From an uncultured Verrucomicrobiales bacterium (GTDB lineage Bacteria; Verrucomicrobiota; Verrucomicrobiia; Verrucomicrobiales; Akkermansiaceae), in NCBI GenBank assembly GCA_937969125.1, contig CALBVA010000323.1:1-19377 (forward strand): a stretch of DNA of 19,377 nucleotides, given 5' to 3'. Made by a program: the position numbers and the translations under genes. Under the pieces are notes generated by a model. The model saw only the letters and a list, made by a program, of their open reading frames with translations, ran no database searches and was not told where the DNA came from. The first letter of the stretch is position 1; each line of letters starts with the position of its first letter. This document shows positions 1-6,590 of this stretch, piece by piece.

Positions 1-89
1 CTGCTGAAGCCGACGTAGCCGAGACCGACGAGAGCGAGGGCACCGACGCCGAGGGCGGCGATGTGGTAATTTTCTTTAATCCAGGACAT
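1..89 (-). CDS. Amuc_1099-like pilus locus membrane protein (N-terminus only, cut by window edge)
   Basis: Only the first 29 codons are present; the gene runs off the left edge. The start reads MSWIKENYHIAALGVGALAL and continues as a hydrophobic, Gly/Ala/Leu/Val-rich stretch. It is therefore a short cytoplasmic head followed by one transmembrane helix. The head resembles that of the next gene upstream (MTWFKENKFLAG), so the two look like related bitopic inner-membrane proteins. The ATG lies 12 bases after the stop of the 1100-like gene on the same strand, which suggests one transcript. In Akkermansia the gene at this place (Amuc_1099) sits between the Amuc_1100 gene and the secretin-like Amuc_1098. 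That assignment is inferred from position and N-terminus alone, since the body of the protein is not visible. No Shine-Dalgarno sequence is apparent. Confidence 0.7.
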   Translation of the reverse strand, partial: MSWIKENYHIAALGVGALALVGLGYVGFS

Positions 90-101
90 GTTTCGTAAGT
101 G

Positions 102-1160
102 TTATTTGAATTCCGGGAAGGATTGTCCCTCCATGAAGAGGAGGAGGTCAGCGCGGAGGTAGAGGACGATATCATCACTACCGGAGACCCGCTCGAGGAC
201 CTTGATCGCGGGAGCGGCGGCGTCGCCTTCAGCAGGCTCGGCTGCGATATCACCAAAGGCAGCCGCATCATCACCGCCGGCAGCAGCGGTTGACGAGCCC
301 TTCCGTTCGGGGATGCTGGCGGGATTAACCACGCGGGCAATGCGAGTCTGGTAGAAATACTTATCGCTGTTAGCAACGGACTCAAGAAACTTGCGGAGAG
401 CGGTTTCCTTGCCGCGGACGGTGAGCTCGATAGGCATGCGATGCGCGATCTCGGGGAGAATTTCCTCAGGAGCAGCAGGCTTACGGGCGCTTTTACCGCG
501 CGCGCCACGTCCAGCCCGGCCACCACGAGGGGGGCGGGCAGTTTGTTTTCTAGGGCGTCCTGCCCGGCCTCCCCGATTTGCCTTTCCCTTACCAGGAGCG
601 GCATTAGGCCAATCTTCCCCTTTTTCAATGGGAAGCTCGGCGCGGTGGAAGTTAACGAGCTGGTTCACTCCAGCTGCAGCCAGCTCTTTGAAGAGCCAGT
701 CAGTGGCTTCCAGTTGGTAATTAAGAATGCCAGTGGCCTTCTCATCCGGCGGACTACCGCTGTAGGCTTTGAAGCCAAGATTAAACTGAGCCGGGAGGGC
801 CTTATTCTCCGGGAAGAGCTCGCGGATAGCGGCAACCTTCTCCGTGAGTGCAGTAGTGAACTCATTGATGGAAATGGTCTCCAGACTCTCAGGGCGGAAA
901 GCCATGACTTTTTCCTGAGCTTCCTTACCCTTGGCAACGACAGCCTTTAGGCTGGAGCGCTTGGCAGCGGCATTCTCCGGAGTGGGATAGGGATTGAGGT
1001 TTTTCATCTCCTCCAGGCTGTTTTCCTTCTGAGCGACCTCTTCCAGCTTCTCCTCCAGTTTATCGCCCTGTCCGAGACCGAAGAAGATGATCGCCGCAGC
1101 GAGGAGAAGAGTGATAACGAGAAGACCCGCAAGGAACTTGTTTTCTTTGAACCAAGTCAT
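102..1160 (-). CDS. Amuc_1100-like (PilO-like) type IV pilus locus protein with RG-rich insert
   Basis: The product has 352 residues: a short N-terminal head, one membrane helix at about 10-29, a predicted coiled coil (about 33-85), then a periplasmic domain. The layout follows Akkermansia Amuc_1100, the pilus-associated protein known for activating host TLR2. Shared landmarks are the FHRAELPIE segment (171-179), the MPIELTVRG strand (242-250) and an Ala/Pro/Asp-rich tail ending APAIKVLERV before a last strand (DDIVLYLRADLLLF). PilO-type proteins align the inner-membrane platform with the secretin. The odd part is residues 191-228, a Gly/Arg/Lys-rich insert with 10 Arg, 5 Lys, no acidic residue and the heptad RGGRAGR twice (196-202 and 212-218). 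At this place Amuc_1100, as I recall it, has a short acidic linker. The gene lies 23 bases after pilM and 12 bases before the 1099-like gene. The family assignment rests on recalled similarity. Confidence 0.8.
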   Translation of the reverse strand: MTWFKENKFLAGLLVITLLLAAAIIFFGLGQGDKLEEKLEEVAQKENSLEEMKNLNPYPTPENAAAKRSSLKAVVAKGKEAQEKVMAFRPESLETISINEFTTALTEKVAAIRELFPENKALPAQFNLGFKAYSGSPPDEKATGILNYQLEATDWLFKELAAAGVNQLVNFHRAELPIEKGEDWPNAAPGKGKANRGGRAGRPRKQTARPPRGGRAGRGARGKSARKPAAPEEILPEIAHRMPIELTVRGKETALRKFLESVANSDKYFYQTRIARVVNPASIPERKGSSTAAAGGDDAAAFGDIAAEPAEGDAAAPAIKVLERVSGSDDIVLYLRADLLLFMEGQSFPEFK

Positions 1161-1183
1161 AATTAATATTTTAGAAGGGTTTC

Positions 1184-2932
1184 TTACTGAAGTTTGATGG
1201 GTTTCTTGAGCGGGATGAGTAACTCAAAGGGAGCGGCATAGGCCTTATCAACGGGTTTATTCACATTCTGCTTAATGATGGCGGTGGTGGCCATCGGTGT
1301 GCCACCCCATTCGAAGTCGAAGTAGTCCGAAGTGCGAAGTTTCTCGACGATGTTCACCACACCGGTTTGGTCATCGAGGTGGAAACCACGGATGATGAAG
1401 CTATCGGCAGACTCGACCTCGGATTTGAGGGCGCTCTTGCCATAAGCGGAGTTCATGAAGGCTTGGTCAATAACCACCTCGCTGCCCCCCCCTTCATCGG
1501 TGGTAAATTCAGTGCGAGGCTCGAGATCGGTGATCCAGATTTTCTCGCTGACGAACTTCTCCGCGATGTCATTCCACATATCGACGCCGCTGAGACGCCC
1601 GGTCTCGGCAGCGGCATAGGCCTTGATGAGCTTACGGGTCTTTTTTTCCTCGGCGAGGAGACGTTTAATTTTCTTGGCGGAGGACTCTAGCTGGACTCCC
1701 TCGGCATCGAGATCCTTGAGATGTTTCTCAGCAGCAGCGACGGAAGTCATTTTAAAGAAGGCCCAAGCACCGAGCCCGGCAAGAAGAAGGGCAGCGGCGG
1801 TAACCAAGGCGGGCTTGCGGCGATTAATATCACGCTGGGCCTGCACAACCTCAGGGACAAGATCGATCTGGATTTCCGACTTCTCAGAGGCGCGGAGGCC
1901 GAGACCGACCAACTCGCCCATCATGTGGGCTTCGGTAGCGAGAGCATCGACATTGATAGCTTTGCCGACCGAAACGCGGAGGAGTGGATTGAAGAGCTCC
2001 ACCGGGAGGGAGAGCTTTTCTGCCAAGAACTCGCGGAAGTAGGGAAGATTGGCGGATCCACCGGCAAGGAGAACCTTAACGGGGGCATTGCCGCCATGCT
2101 GGCTGCGGAAGAGAGTATTGGTCCGCTGCACCTCGGCAGAGAGGCGGGTCAGGCTGTTCCGGATGACAGTGCCGAGGGCGGCAGCTGCTTCATCGAGCTG
2201 ACCGGCGTGTCCACCACCGAGGGTGACAAGGCCGCTGGTGAGCTTCGAGTTCTCGGCCTCAGCGAAGGAGACATTGTATTCCTTAGCAATGGCACTGGTC
2301 AAGACCGCGCCGCCGATGGAGACGCTGCGGGTGAAGAACTTCTGACCGTCTGCGTAGATGAGGTTAGTAGTCTTGGCACCGACATCGATGATGAGAGTGC
2401 TCTCCTCATTACCCTGATAGTTAAAGCGGTAGGCATTGTAGAGCGCGATGGGCGCACAGTCGACAAGGCGTGTTCCGAGGCCGGTTTCCGCGACGACGGA
2501 GTTGAGATCATTGAGCGAGTCAGACTTGATGGCGACGAGGACGACCTCGTTATCAATGCCACCGGTCTTGAGCTTTTCCCAGTCCCAGACGACTTCATCG
2601 ATAGGAAAAGGAACGTTCTGCTGAGCCTCAAACTTCACCAGCTCGTCCATGCCCTCATCCTCGAGAGGTGGCAGCTTGACGAAGCGAACGAAGACGGATT
2701 GGCCGGAGAGGGCGTAGGCCGCCTTTTGACTTCCGAGCTTCAAGCTCTTGGCGAGTTCCTTAATAGCGAGCTGGACCTGCGGGATGCGGGCTGCCTCAGT
2801 GGCAGGGTCCGCAAGGATGCTGGTGGCTCCGTAGGATTTCAGAACCAAGCCACTCTTGGTGGGTGAAAAGACACCCATGGAGATTCGCTGGGAACCGATA
2901 TTCAGTGCAATGATCGACTGTTGGTCAGCCAT
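1184..2932 (-). CDS. pilM: PilM-type actin-like ATPase fused to a PilN-like membrane domain (Amuc_1101-like)
   Basis: This 582-residue protein has two parts. Residues 1-350 form a PilM/FtsA-type ATPase: phosphate-1 motif around LNIGSQRISMGVF (10-22), phosphate-2 motif around IIDVGAKTTNLIYADG (181-196) and adenosine motif LLAGGSANLPYF (288-299). After a linker there is one membrane helix (about 375-393), a coiled coil (about 395-440) and a domain of about 140 residues (WITDLEP at 466-472, SFIIRGFHLDD at 511-521), which is the pattern of PilN. In most type IV pilus systems PilM is a cytoplasmic protein of about 350 residues that binds a separate PilN. Here both appear to be one chain, as in Akkermansia Amuc_1101. 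It sits upstream of the 1100-like gene in the same operon. The ATG gives the usual short PilM N-terminus; no Shine-Dalgarno is visible. The PilN assignment is by architecture. Confidence 0.85.
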   Translation of the reverse strand: MADQQSIIALNIGSQRISMGVFSPTKSGLVLKSYGATSILADPATEAARIPQVQLAIKELAKSLKLGSQKAAYALSGQSVFVRFVKLPPLEDEGMDELVKFEAQQNVPFPIDEVVWDWEKLKTGGIDNEVVLVAIKSDSLNDLNSVVAETGLGTRLVDCAPIALYNAYRFNYQGNEESTLIIDVGAKTTNLIYADGQKFFTRSVSIGGAVLTSAIAKEYNVSFAEAENSKLTSGLVTLGGGHAGQLDEAAAALGTVIRNSLTRLSAEVQRTNTLFRSQHGGNAPVKVLLAGGSANLPYFREFLAEKLSLPVELFNPLLRVSVGKAINVDALATEAHMMGELVGLGLRASEKSEIQIDLVPEVVQAQRDINRRKPALVTAAALLLAGLGAWAFFKMTSVAAAEKHLKDLDAEGVQLESSAKKIKRLLAEEKKTRKLIKAYAAAETGRLSGVDMWNDIAEKFVSEKIWITDLEPRTEFTTDEGGGSEVVIDQAFMNSAYGKSALKSEVESADSFIIRGFHLDDQTGVVNIVEKLRTSDYFDFEWGGTPMATTAIIKQNVNKPVDKAYAAPFELLIPLKKPIKLQ

Positions 2933-2966
2933 AATTCGTGTGTTTTAGTGCGTAGAGAAAAGTGAA

Positions 2967-2996
2967 TTGGTCCGGTGGGAAACGAGGCCGGACCAA
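2967..2996 (-). terminator. Perfect 9-bp inverted repeat upstream of pilM (possible attenuator or terminator)
   Basis: The plus strand carries TTGGTCCGG at 2967-2975 and its exact reverse complement CCGGACCAA at 2988-2996, with a 12-base loop. Read in the direction of the minus-strand genes, the hairpin is followed by TTCACTTTTCTC, a pyrimidine-rich but broken tail. It lies about 35 bases before the pilM start and 61 bases after the stop of the 1102-like gene. It could partly end transcription between the two genes, protect a processed 3' end, or act as an attenuator. The tail is too weak to call a canonical rho-independent terminator. Confidence 0.45.
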
Positions 2997-3005
2997 GGAT
3001 GGAAT

Positions 3006-3020
3006 CAGCTCCTCAAGCTG
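3006..3020. repeat. Small inverted repeat (5-bp arms)
   Basis: CAGCT (3006-3010) and AGCTG (3016-3020) flank a five-base loop CCTCA. Alone this could be chance. It is listed because it abuts the 18-bp palindrome at 3021-3038 and lies just beside the hairpin at 2967-2996, so the three together make most of this gap self-complementary. Confidence 0.3.
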
Positions 3021-3038
3021 TGCTTCATCGATGAAGCA
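3021..3038. promoter_or_regulatory. Perfect 18-bp palindrome, possible operator or RNA hairpin
   Basis: TGCTTCATCGATGAAGCA is identical to its reverse complement over all 18 bases. It lies between the 1102-like gene, whose stop is 19 bases away, and pilM, whose start is about 90 bases away. As DNA it has the form of a site for a dimeric regulator. As RNA it would form a seven-bp stem with a TCGA loop. The sequence cannot tell these apart, and I do not recognise it as a known operator. Confidence 0.45.
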
Positions 3039-3056
3039 GGAAAGATTGAAGTCAAA

Positions 3057-3689
3057 TTAGCGAGCCTTAGGCTTGATCTCTGCGTAACGGTCATACCAGA
3101 GGAAAGAAAAGGGTGTTTCGCTTTTGTCGAGGAGGGGGAATTTCTCGGTGCGTTCGGTATTCTTGAGCGGGCGGACCCACCAGCCGGCCTGCTGGCCGTG
3201 GCTGAAGAAGCCTACCATCTCGCCACCGTAGTGAATCTCACCGCCGACGGCTTCGAGGGAGTTCTTGCCAGCGCGGTCTTTTCCGGTAATGCGCTTAAGC
3301 GTATTAGGCGAGAGATAAACGGAGACATAAGTATCCTCGTCGAAGGGGATATTCACATATTCGATCTCCTTTTTCATCATGTAGGACTTCCGGTCAGTGC
3401 CCTTCACCACGATGAACCACTTCACGGTGATGGCATCAAGGTAGCCATCTTTTGGCTCCTGCTTGAATTTCCCGGGCTTAATCTTCACTTCGACCTCAAG
3501 CCAATCCTTCGGCCTGAAACGCTTGCTATTACCGGTCTGGATATTTGGCGACTGGAGGTCATCAAAAGCTGGCTTATCCACGATCATCTTATTGTCCTCG
3601 CTCCGCTTCGGCATCTCCTGAGCGGTAGCCAGTGACGTAAGAGAACCCGCAAAGGCGAGCGCGAGAAATGGGCGTAGGATTGTGTGCAT
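3057..3689 (-). CDS. Secreted Amuc_1102-like pilus locus protein
   Basis: From the ATG at 3689 the product has 210 residues and begins with a clear signal peptide (MHTILRPFLALAF, then Ala/Ser/Leu-rich, likely cut after ATA near residue 23, leaving QEMPKRSEDN). Longer reading from an in-frame start at 3839 adds 50 residues that have no signal-peptide character and reach into the intergenic region next to aroD, so the shorter start is preferred. The mature part is rich in Lys, aromatic residues and beta-strand-like stretches (WLEVEVKIKPGKF, AITVKWFIVVKG, EYVNIPFDEDTYVSVYL). There is no catalytic motif. In Akkermansia the matching gene Amuc_1102 lies next to the PilM gene and encodes a small secreted pilus-associated protein. 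It is the first gene of the minus-strand block. Its exact role is not known to me. Confidence 0.75.
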   Translation of the reverse strand: MHTILRPFLALAFAGSLTSLATAQEMPKRSEDNKMIVDKPAFDDLQSPNIQTGNSKRFRPKDWLEVEVKIKPGKFKQEPKDGYLDAITVKWFIVVKGTDRKSYMMKKEIEYVNIPFDEDTYVSVYLSPNTLKRITGKDRAGKNSLEAVGGEIHYGGEMVGFFSHGQQAGWWVRPLKNTERTEKFPLLDKSETPFSFLWYDRYAEIKPKAR

Positions 3690-3784
3690 GGCGGTCGTCG
3701 GGTTACGTGATTTCAGCGAAGCTAGGAAAACGTGGCGGGGGACGGCTAGCAAAAAACCCGTATTCCGCTCATATTTTTTAACGA

Positions 3785-3823
3785 TTGACAGTGACTTGGG
3801 AATCTGTGGGAAGCCTTTTGACA
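3785..3823 (+). promoter_or_regulatory. Two perfect TTGACA hexamers upstream of aroD
   Basis: TTGACA occurs at 3785-3790 and again at 3818-3823 in the 164-base region between the divergent 1102-like gene and aroD. Each matches the consensus -35 box. Neither has a convincing -10 hexamer at 16-18 bases (GGGAAG and TCAAGC at 17 bases). These are possible -35 elements, or parts of a site for another sigma factor. The second is only 30 bases before the aroD ATG, so its transcript would be nearly leaderless. Confidence 0.25.
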
Positions 3824-3853
3824 AAAGCGATTCCCTCACTTCAAGCTCCCACC

Positions 3854-4519
3854 ATGACGCAGCGGGAATTTGTCCGGAATACGATCAAGGAACGGCATGC
3901 CATCACGGTGGGTGCGATTGCCGATCAGGAGGCCTTGAAAACAGGCAATCACGCCTGCGATGTCATCGAGCTGCGGCTGGACTCACTCGGAATCAGCGAG
4001 GAGGTCATTAACTTCGCAAAAAACTGTGAAGTGCCTCTTTTGATCACAGCCCGGGGAGCGGAGGAAGGAGGACAAGCTGACTGGTCACTAACAGCGCGGC
4101 AGGCGGCTTATGATTTATTCATGCCCTATGCGGCGGCGATTGATATCGAGCTGCGCGATCTGGAGGCGCTGGCGGAGATTGTGGAATCAGCGAAGGCGGA
4201 AAAGGTGACCATAGTGGGATCTTTCCATAATTTTGAGAAGACTCCCCCGCTCGCGGAATTACGCGGGAAACTCGGGGAAGTGGCGGACATTCATAAATTC
4301 GCCCTGCGGGTGAACGGTCGCGAGGATCTGGCGGCGATGCTGGATCTACTAGACAATGAGTCCCTACTCTCCGTGATGGGGATGGGGCCGCTGGGAGCCG
4401 CAGCCCGTCCGCTCATGGCTAAGGCGGGCTCGCTGCTGAATTACGGATATCTTGGCGAGACTCCAACCGCACCGGACCAGTGGCCAGCCGGCTTGCTGAA
4501 GGAGACCTTGTCAATCTAA
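3854..4519 (+). CDS. aroD: Type I 3-dehydroquinate dehydratase
   Basis: The enzyme converts 3-dehydroquinate to 3-dehydroshikimate in the shikimate pathway to aromatic amino acids, through a Schiff base with an active-site lysine. The 221-residue product shows the class I signature: E39 and R41 in IELRLD, H125 in GSFHNF, the Schiff-base K148 in DIHKFALRV, the substrate carboxylate-binding R185 in GMGPLGAAARPL, and a late TAPDQWPAG loop like the APGQ loop of the family. It is slightly shorter than the E. coli enzyme (about 250 residues) but complete. The ATG at 3854 is chosen because translation from 3785 would add 23 residues unlike the family. There is no clear Shine-Dalgarno. The TAA stop overlaps the TAG of the opposing helicase gene. 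No other shikimate gene is in view. Confidence 0.92.
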   Translation: MTQREFVRNTIKERHAITVGAIADQEALKTGNHACDVIELRLDSLGISEEVINFAKNCEVPLLITARGAEEGGQADWSLTARQAAYDLFMPYAAAIDIELRDLEALAEIVESAKAEKVTIVGSFHNFEKTPPLAELRGKLGEVADIHKFALRVNGREDLAAMLDLLDNESLLSVMGMGPLGAAARPLMAKAGSLLNYGYLGETPTAPDQWPAGLLKETLSI

Positions 4520-6459
4520 CCCACGATCTTCACCGGGGCGGGCGGGAGTGAGGCGAGGAAGTTCTTTCCGTAACGCTTCGTGACGACACGGTTGTCCAGA
4601 ATGACGACCATACCCTCGTCTTTCTTCGTGCGAATGAGACGCCCGACTCCCTGGCGCAGCTTGATAATGGCCTCGGGGACTGAGTATTCCATGAAGGGAT
4701 TTTTTCCTTCGGCTTCGATTTCCTCCAGCCGCGCCGCCGTGAGCGGATGGTCCGGCACCGCGAAAGGTAGGCGGGTGATGATGACATTACTGAGTGCTTC
4801 GCCGGGGACATCGACGCCTGCCCAGAAGCTCTCAGTTCCGAAGAGGACGCTGTGGATGTCTTCGCGGAATTTTTCCACCATGCGCTGCCGCTGCATGCCC
4901 ATGCCCTGCGCGAGGAGGGTCCAGCCGCGTTCGTCAAAAAAGTCCGCCATAGTCTCCGCGACGGAACGCAATAACCGGTGGCTGGTAAAGAGGACAAAGG
5001 CCTTGCCCTCGGTCTTGATAAGGACGCGCTCGATCCAGTGAACAAGCATTTTCTCAAAGTCGTCATCGCGCGGATCAGGCATCGATTTAATGACGTAGAT
5101 CGCCATTTGTTTTTCGTAGTCGAAGGGGCTGCCGATCTTCACCGCAGGGACGTGCTCCGCGCCGACGCGTTCGCGAAAATAACTCAACGAAGCGTCCCCG
5201 GTTCCAAGAGTCGCACTGGTGGTGATACAGGATTTTTCCGGACCGAAGAGGATGGGCCGCAGACGATCCGCGACATTAATTGGGGCGGCATTGAGCGAGT
5301 ATGAGGTGCCCTCGTTCCCACCTTTTTCGACCCAGTAAACACTCCCGCCATCCTCTTGATCGAGGAAGAGCTTGAGTCCACCATGCATCTCGCGGAGGCG
5401 GCGCGCGCCGTCCATGAGTTCATTTTTTCGGGTGTCATCCTCGGTGTCTTCGGCGACTTCCTCGATGGCATTCCAGCACTCCCGCAGCGGCCCGCCGAGG
5501 GTATTGTCAACGAGCTCCGGCTTCCGGACGCGGCACTCCTTACCCCACTCGCCGAAGGTCACCGCTTCGCCGACCGACTGGAAGAAGAGCTCACTCTCAT
5601 CGATGACTTTTTGCGCGCACTCCATGGCGTGCTCAGCGCGGGCGGACTTGAGCAATCCCTTCCCGGTTTTCGGGTGATAGAGGCGCTGGAGATCAAAGCG
5701 CAGACCGGCCTGACTGAGTCGGAGGCCGAGCGACTTTGCCGCCACCGATTCCAAGGTGTGGGCCTCGTCGAAGATGACGAAGTCATTCGGAACCAGAAAT
5801 CCTTTTTCGCCGCCCTCCATCTCCTCACCGGGATCGAGTAGCGAGAAAAAGAGGCTGTGATTGATGACGAGAACCTTCGCTTGCATCGCCCTTTTCCGGG
5901 CCTCTTGAAAAAAGCAATTTCCCCTCGGCCCGCAGTTCCGCTGGGTGCAGATGTGCGACTCACTGCAGACCGCGAGCCAGACTTTCAGAGAGGGCTCAAA
6001 ATTCAGATCACTGCGCGTGCCATCACGGGTGGACTCCGCCCACTTCCAGATCTCCATCACCTCCTCACGCTCGCTCGTGGTGAAAAGATCACCGCCCTGA
6101 TCCATCGCGCGACGCAGACGAATCGGGCAAAGATAATTTTGCCGCCCCTTCAGAAGGGCCGCCTCGAAATCCTGCGGCAGGAGCTTCTTCACAATGGGGA
6201 TGTCCTTCCCCATGAGCTGTTCCTGCAGATTAATGGTATGCGTTGAAATGATCGCTTTCTTCCCCTCGCGGATCGCGAACTCGATCGCCGGGATCAGGTA
6301 GGCCAATGACTTCCCCACTCCAGTGCCGGCCTCTACGACGAGACAGCGTTCACCCTCCAGGGCATCAGCAACCTCCCCCGCCATTTGCTGTTGCTCGGCG
6401 CGGTATTCGAAGTCGGGAGACTTCGAGAGCAGCCCGGTCTCCGAGAAGACCATCCGCAT
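4516..6459 (-). CDS. dinG: DinG/YoaA-family ATP-dependent helicase with iron-sulfur cluster
   Basis: This is a superfamily 2, XPD-like 5'-to-3' DNA helicase. From the ATG at 6459 it has 647 residues. Visible motifs are Walker A in EAGTGVGKS (near 43-51), DEAH (231-234), motif V in SFWAGVDVPGEAL, and motif VI QGVGRLIRTKK (near 603). Four cysteines fit the cluster: C111 in NYLC, then C171, C176 and C182, spaced 5 and 6 as in E. coli DinG (C194, C199, C205). An extra Cys precedes them at 165. A GTG at 6498 would extend the protein by 13 residues. The ATG at 6459 (or 6453) matches the YoaA-type N-terminus better, with FEYRAEQQQMA soon after the start. Related enzymes unwind R-loops, D-loops and G-quadruplexes during repair. 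The gene is convergent with aroD; the stops share two bases. DinG and YoaA cannot be separated from this sequence. Confidence 0.9.
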   Translation of the reverse strand: MRMVFSETGLLSKSPDFEYRAEQQQMAGEVADALEGERCLVVEAGTGVGKSLAYLIPAIEFAIREGKKAIISTHTINLQEQLMGKDIPIVKKLLPQDFEAALLKGRQNYLCPIRLRRAMDQGGDLFTTSEREEVMEIWKWAESTRDGTRSDLNFEPSLKVWLAVCSESHICTQRNCGPRGNCFFQEARKRAMQAKVLVINHSLFFSLLDPGEEMEGGEKGFLVPNDFVIFDEAHTLESVAAKSLGLRLSQAGLRFDLQRLYHPKTGKGLLKSARAEHAMECAQKVIDESELFFQSVGEAVTFGEWGKECRVRKPELVDNTLGGPLRECWNAIEEVAEDTEDDTRKNELMDGARRLREMHGGLKLFLDQEDGGSVYWVEKGGNEGTSYSLNAAPINVADRLRPILFGPEKSCITTSATLGTGDASLSYFRERVGAEHVPAVKIGSPFDYEKQMAIYVIKSMPDPRDDDFEKMLVHWIERVLIKTEGKAFVLFTSHRLLRSVAETMADFFDERGWTLLAQGMGMQRQRMVEKFREDIHSVLFGTESFWAGVDVPGEALSNVIITRLPFAVPDHPLTAARLEEIEAEGKNPFMEYSVPEAIIKLRQGVGRLIRTKKDEGMVVILDNRVVTKRYGKNFLASLPPAPVKIVG

Positions 6460-6544
6460 CTCATCCCCGAACGAGTTACCACCACCGAGCGAAATCACTC
6501 CGTTGCTTAACCCGTCGCCCTGTCCGGATCAACCGCCATCACCT

Positions 6545-6583
6545 CGATCGCCCGGGGAAATGCCCCCGCTTCCTTTGCGATCG
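6545..6583 (-). terminator. Nested GC-rich inverted repeat after the protease gene
   Basis: CGATCGC (6545-6551) pairs with GCGATCG (6577-6583), and inside it GGGG (6554-6557) pairs with CCCC (6563-6566) around an AAATG loop. It starts eight bases after the stop of the minus-strand metalloprotease gene and lies before the helicase start. No T-tract follows, so it is at best a weak or factor-assisted terminator between these two co-directional genes. Confidence 0.3.
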
Positions 6584-6590
6584 GCTCACC

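Noticed and set aside
535..566. CGGGCAG...CTGCCCG inverted repeat in the RG-coding region as a mobile element
   Set aside because: Seven pairs in very GC-rich, repetitive coding sequence are explained by the Gly/Arg codons.
1721..2866. Long plus-strand open frame opposite pilM
   Set aside because: It is exactly antisense to a gene with clear PilM motifs, and its translation is low-complexity with no domain.
2967..3635. Plus-strand open frame opposite the 1102-like gene
   Set aside because: The minus-strand frame has a signal peptide and fits the pilus locus; this one starts inside the inverted repeat and has no domain.
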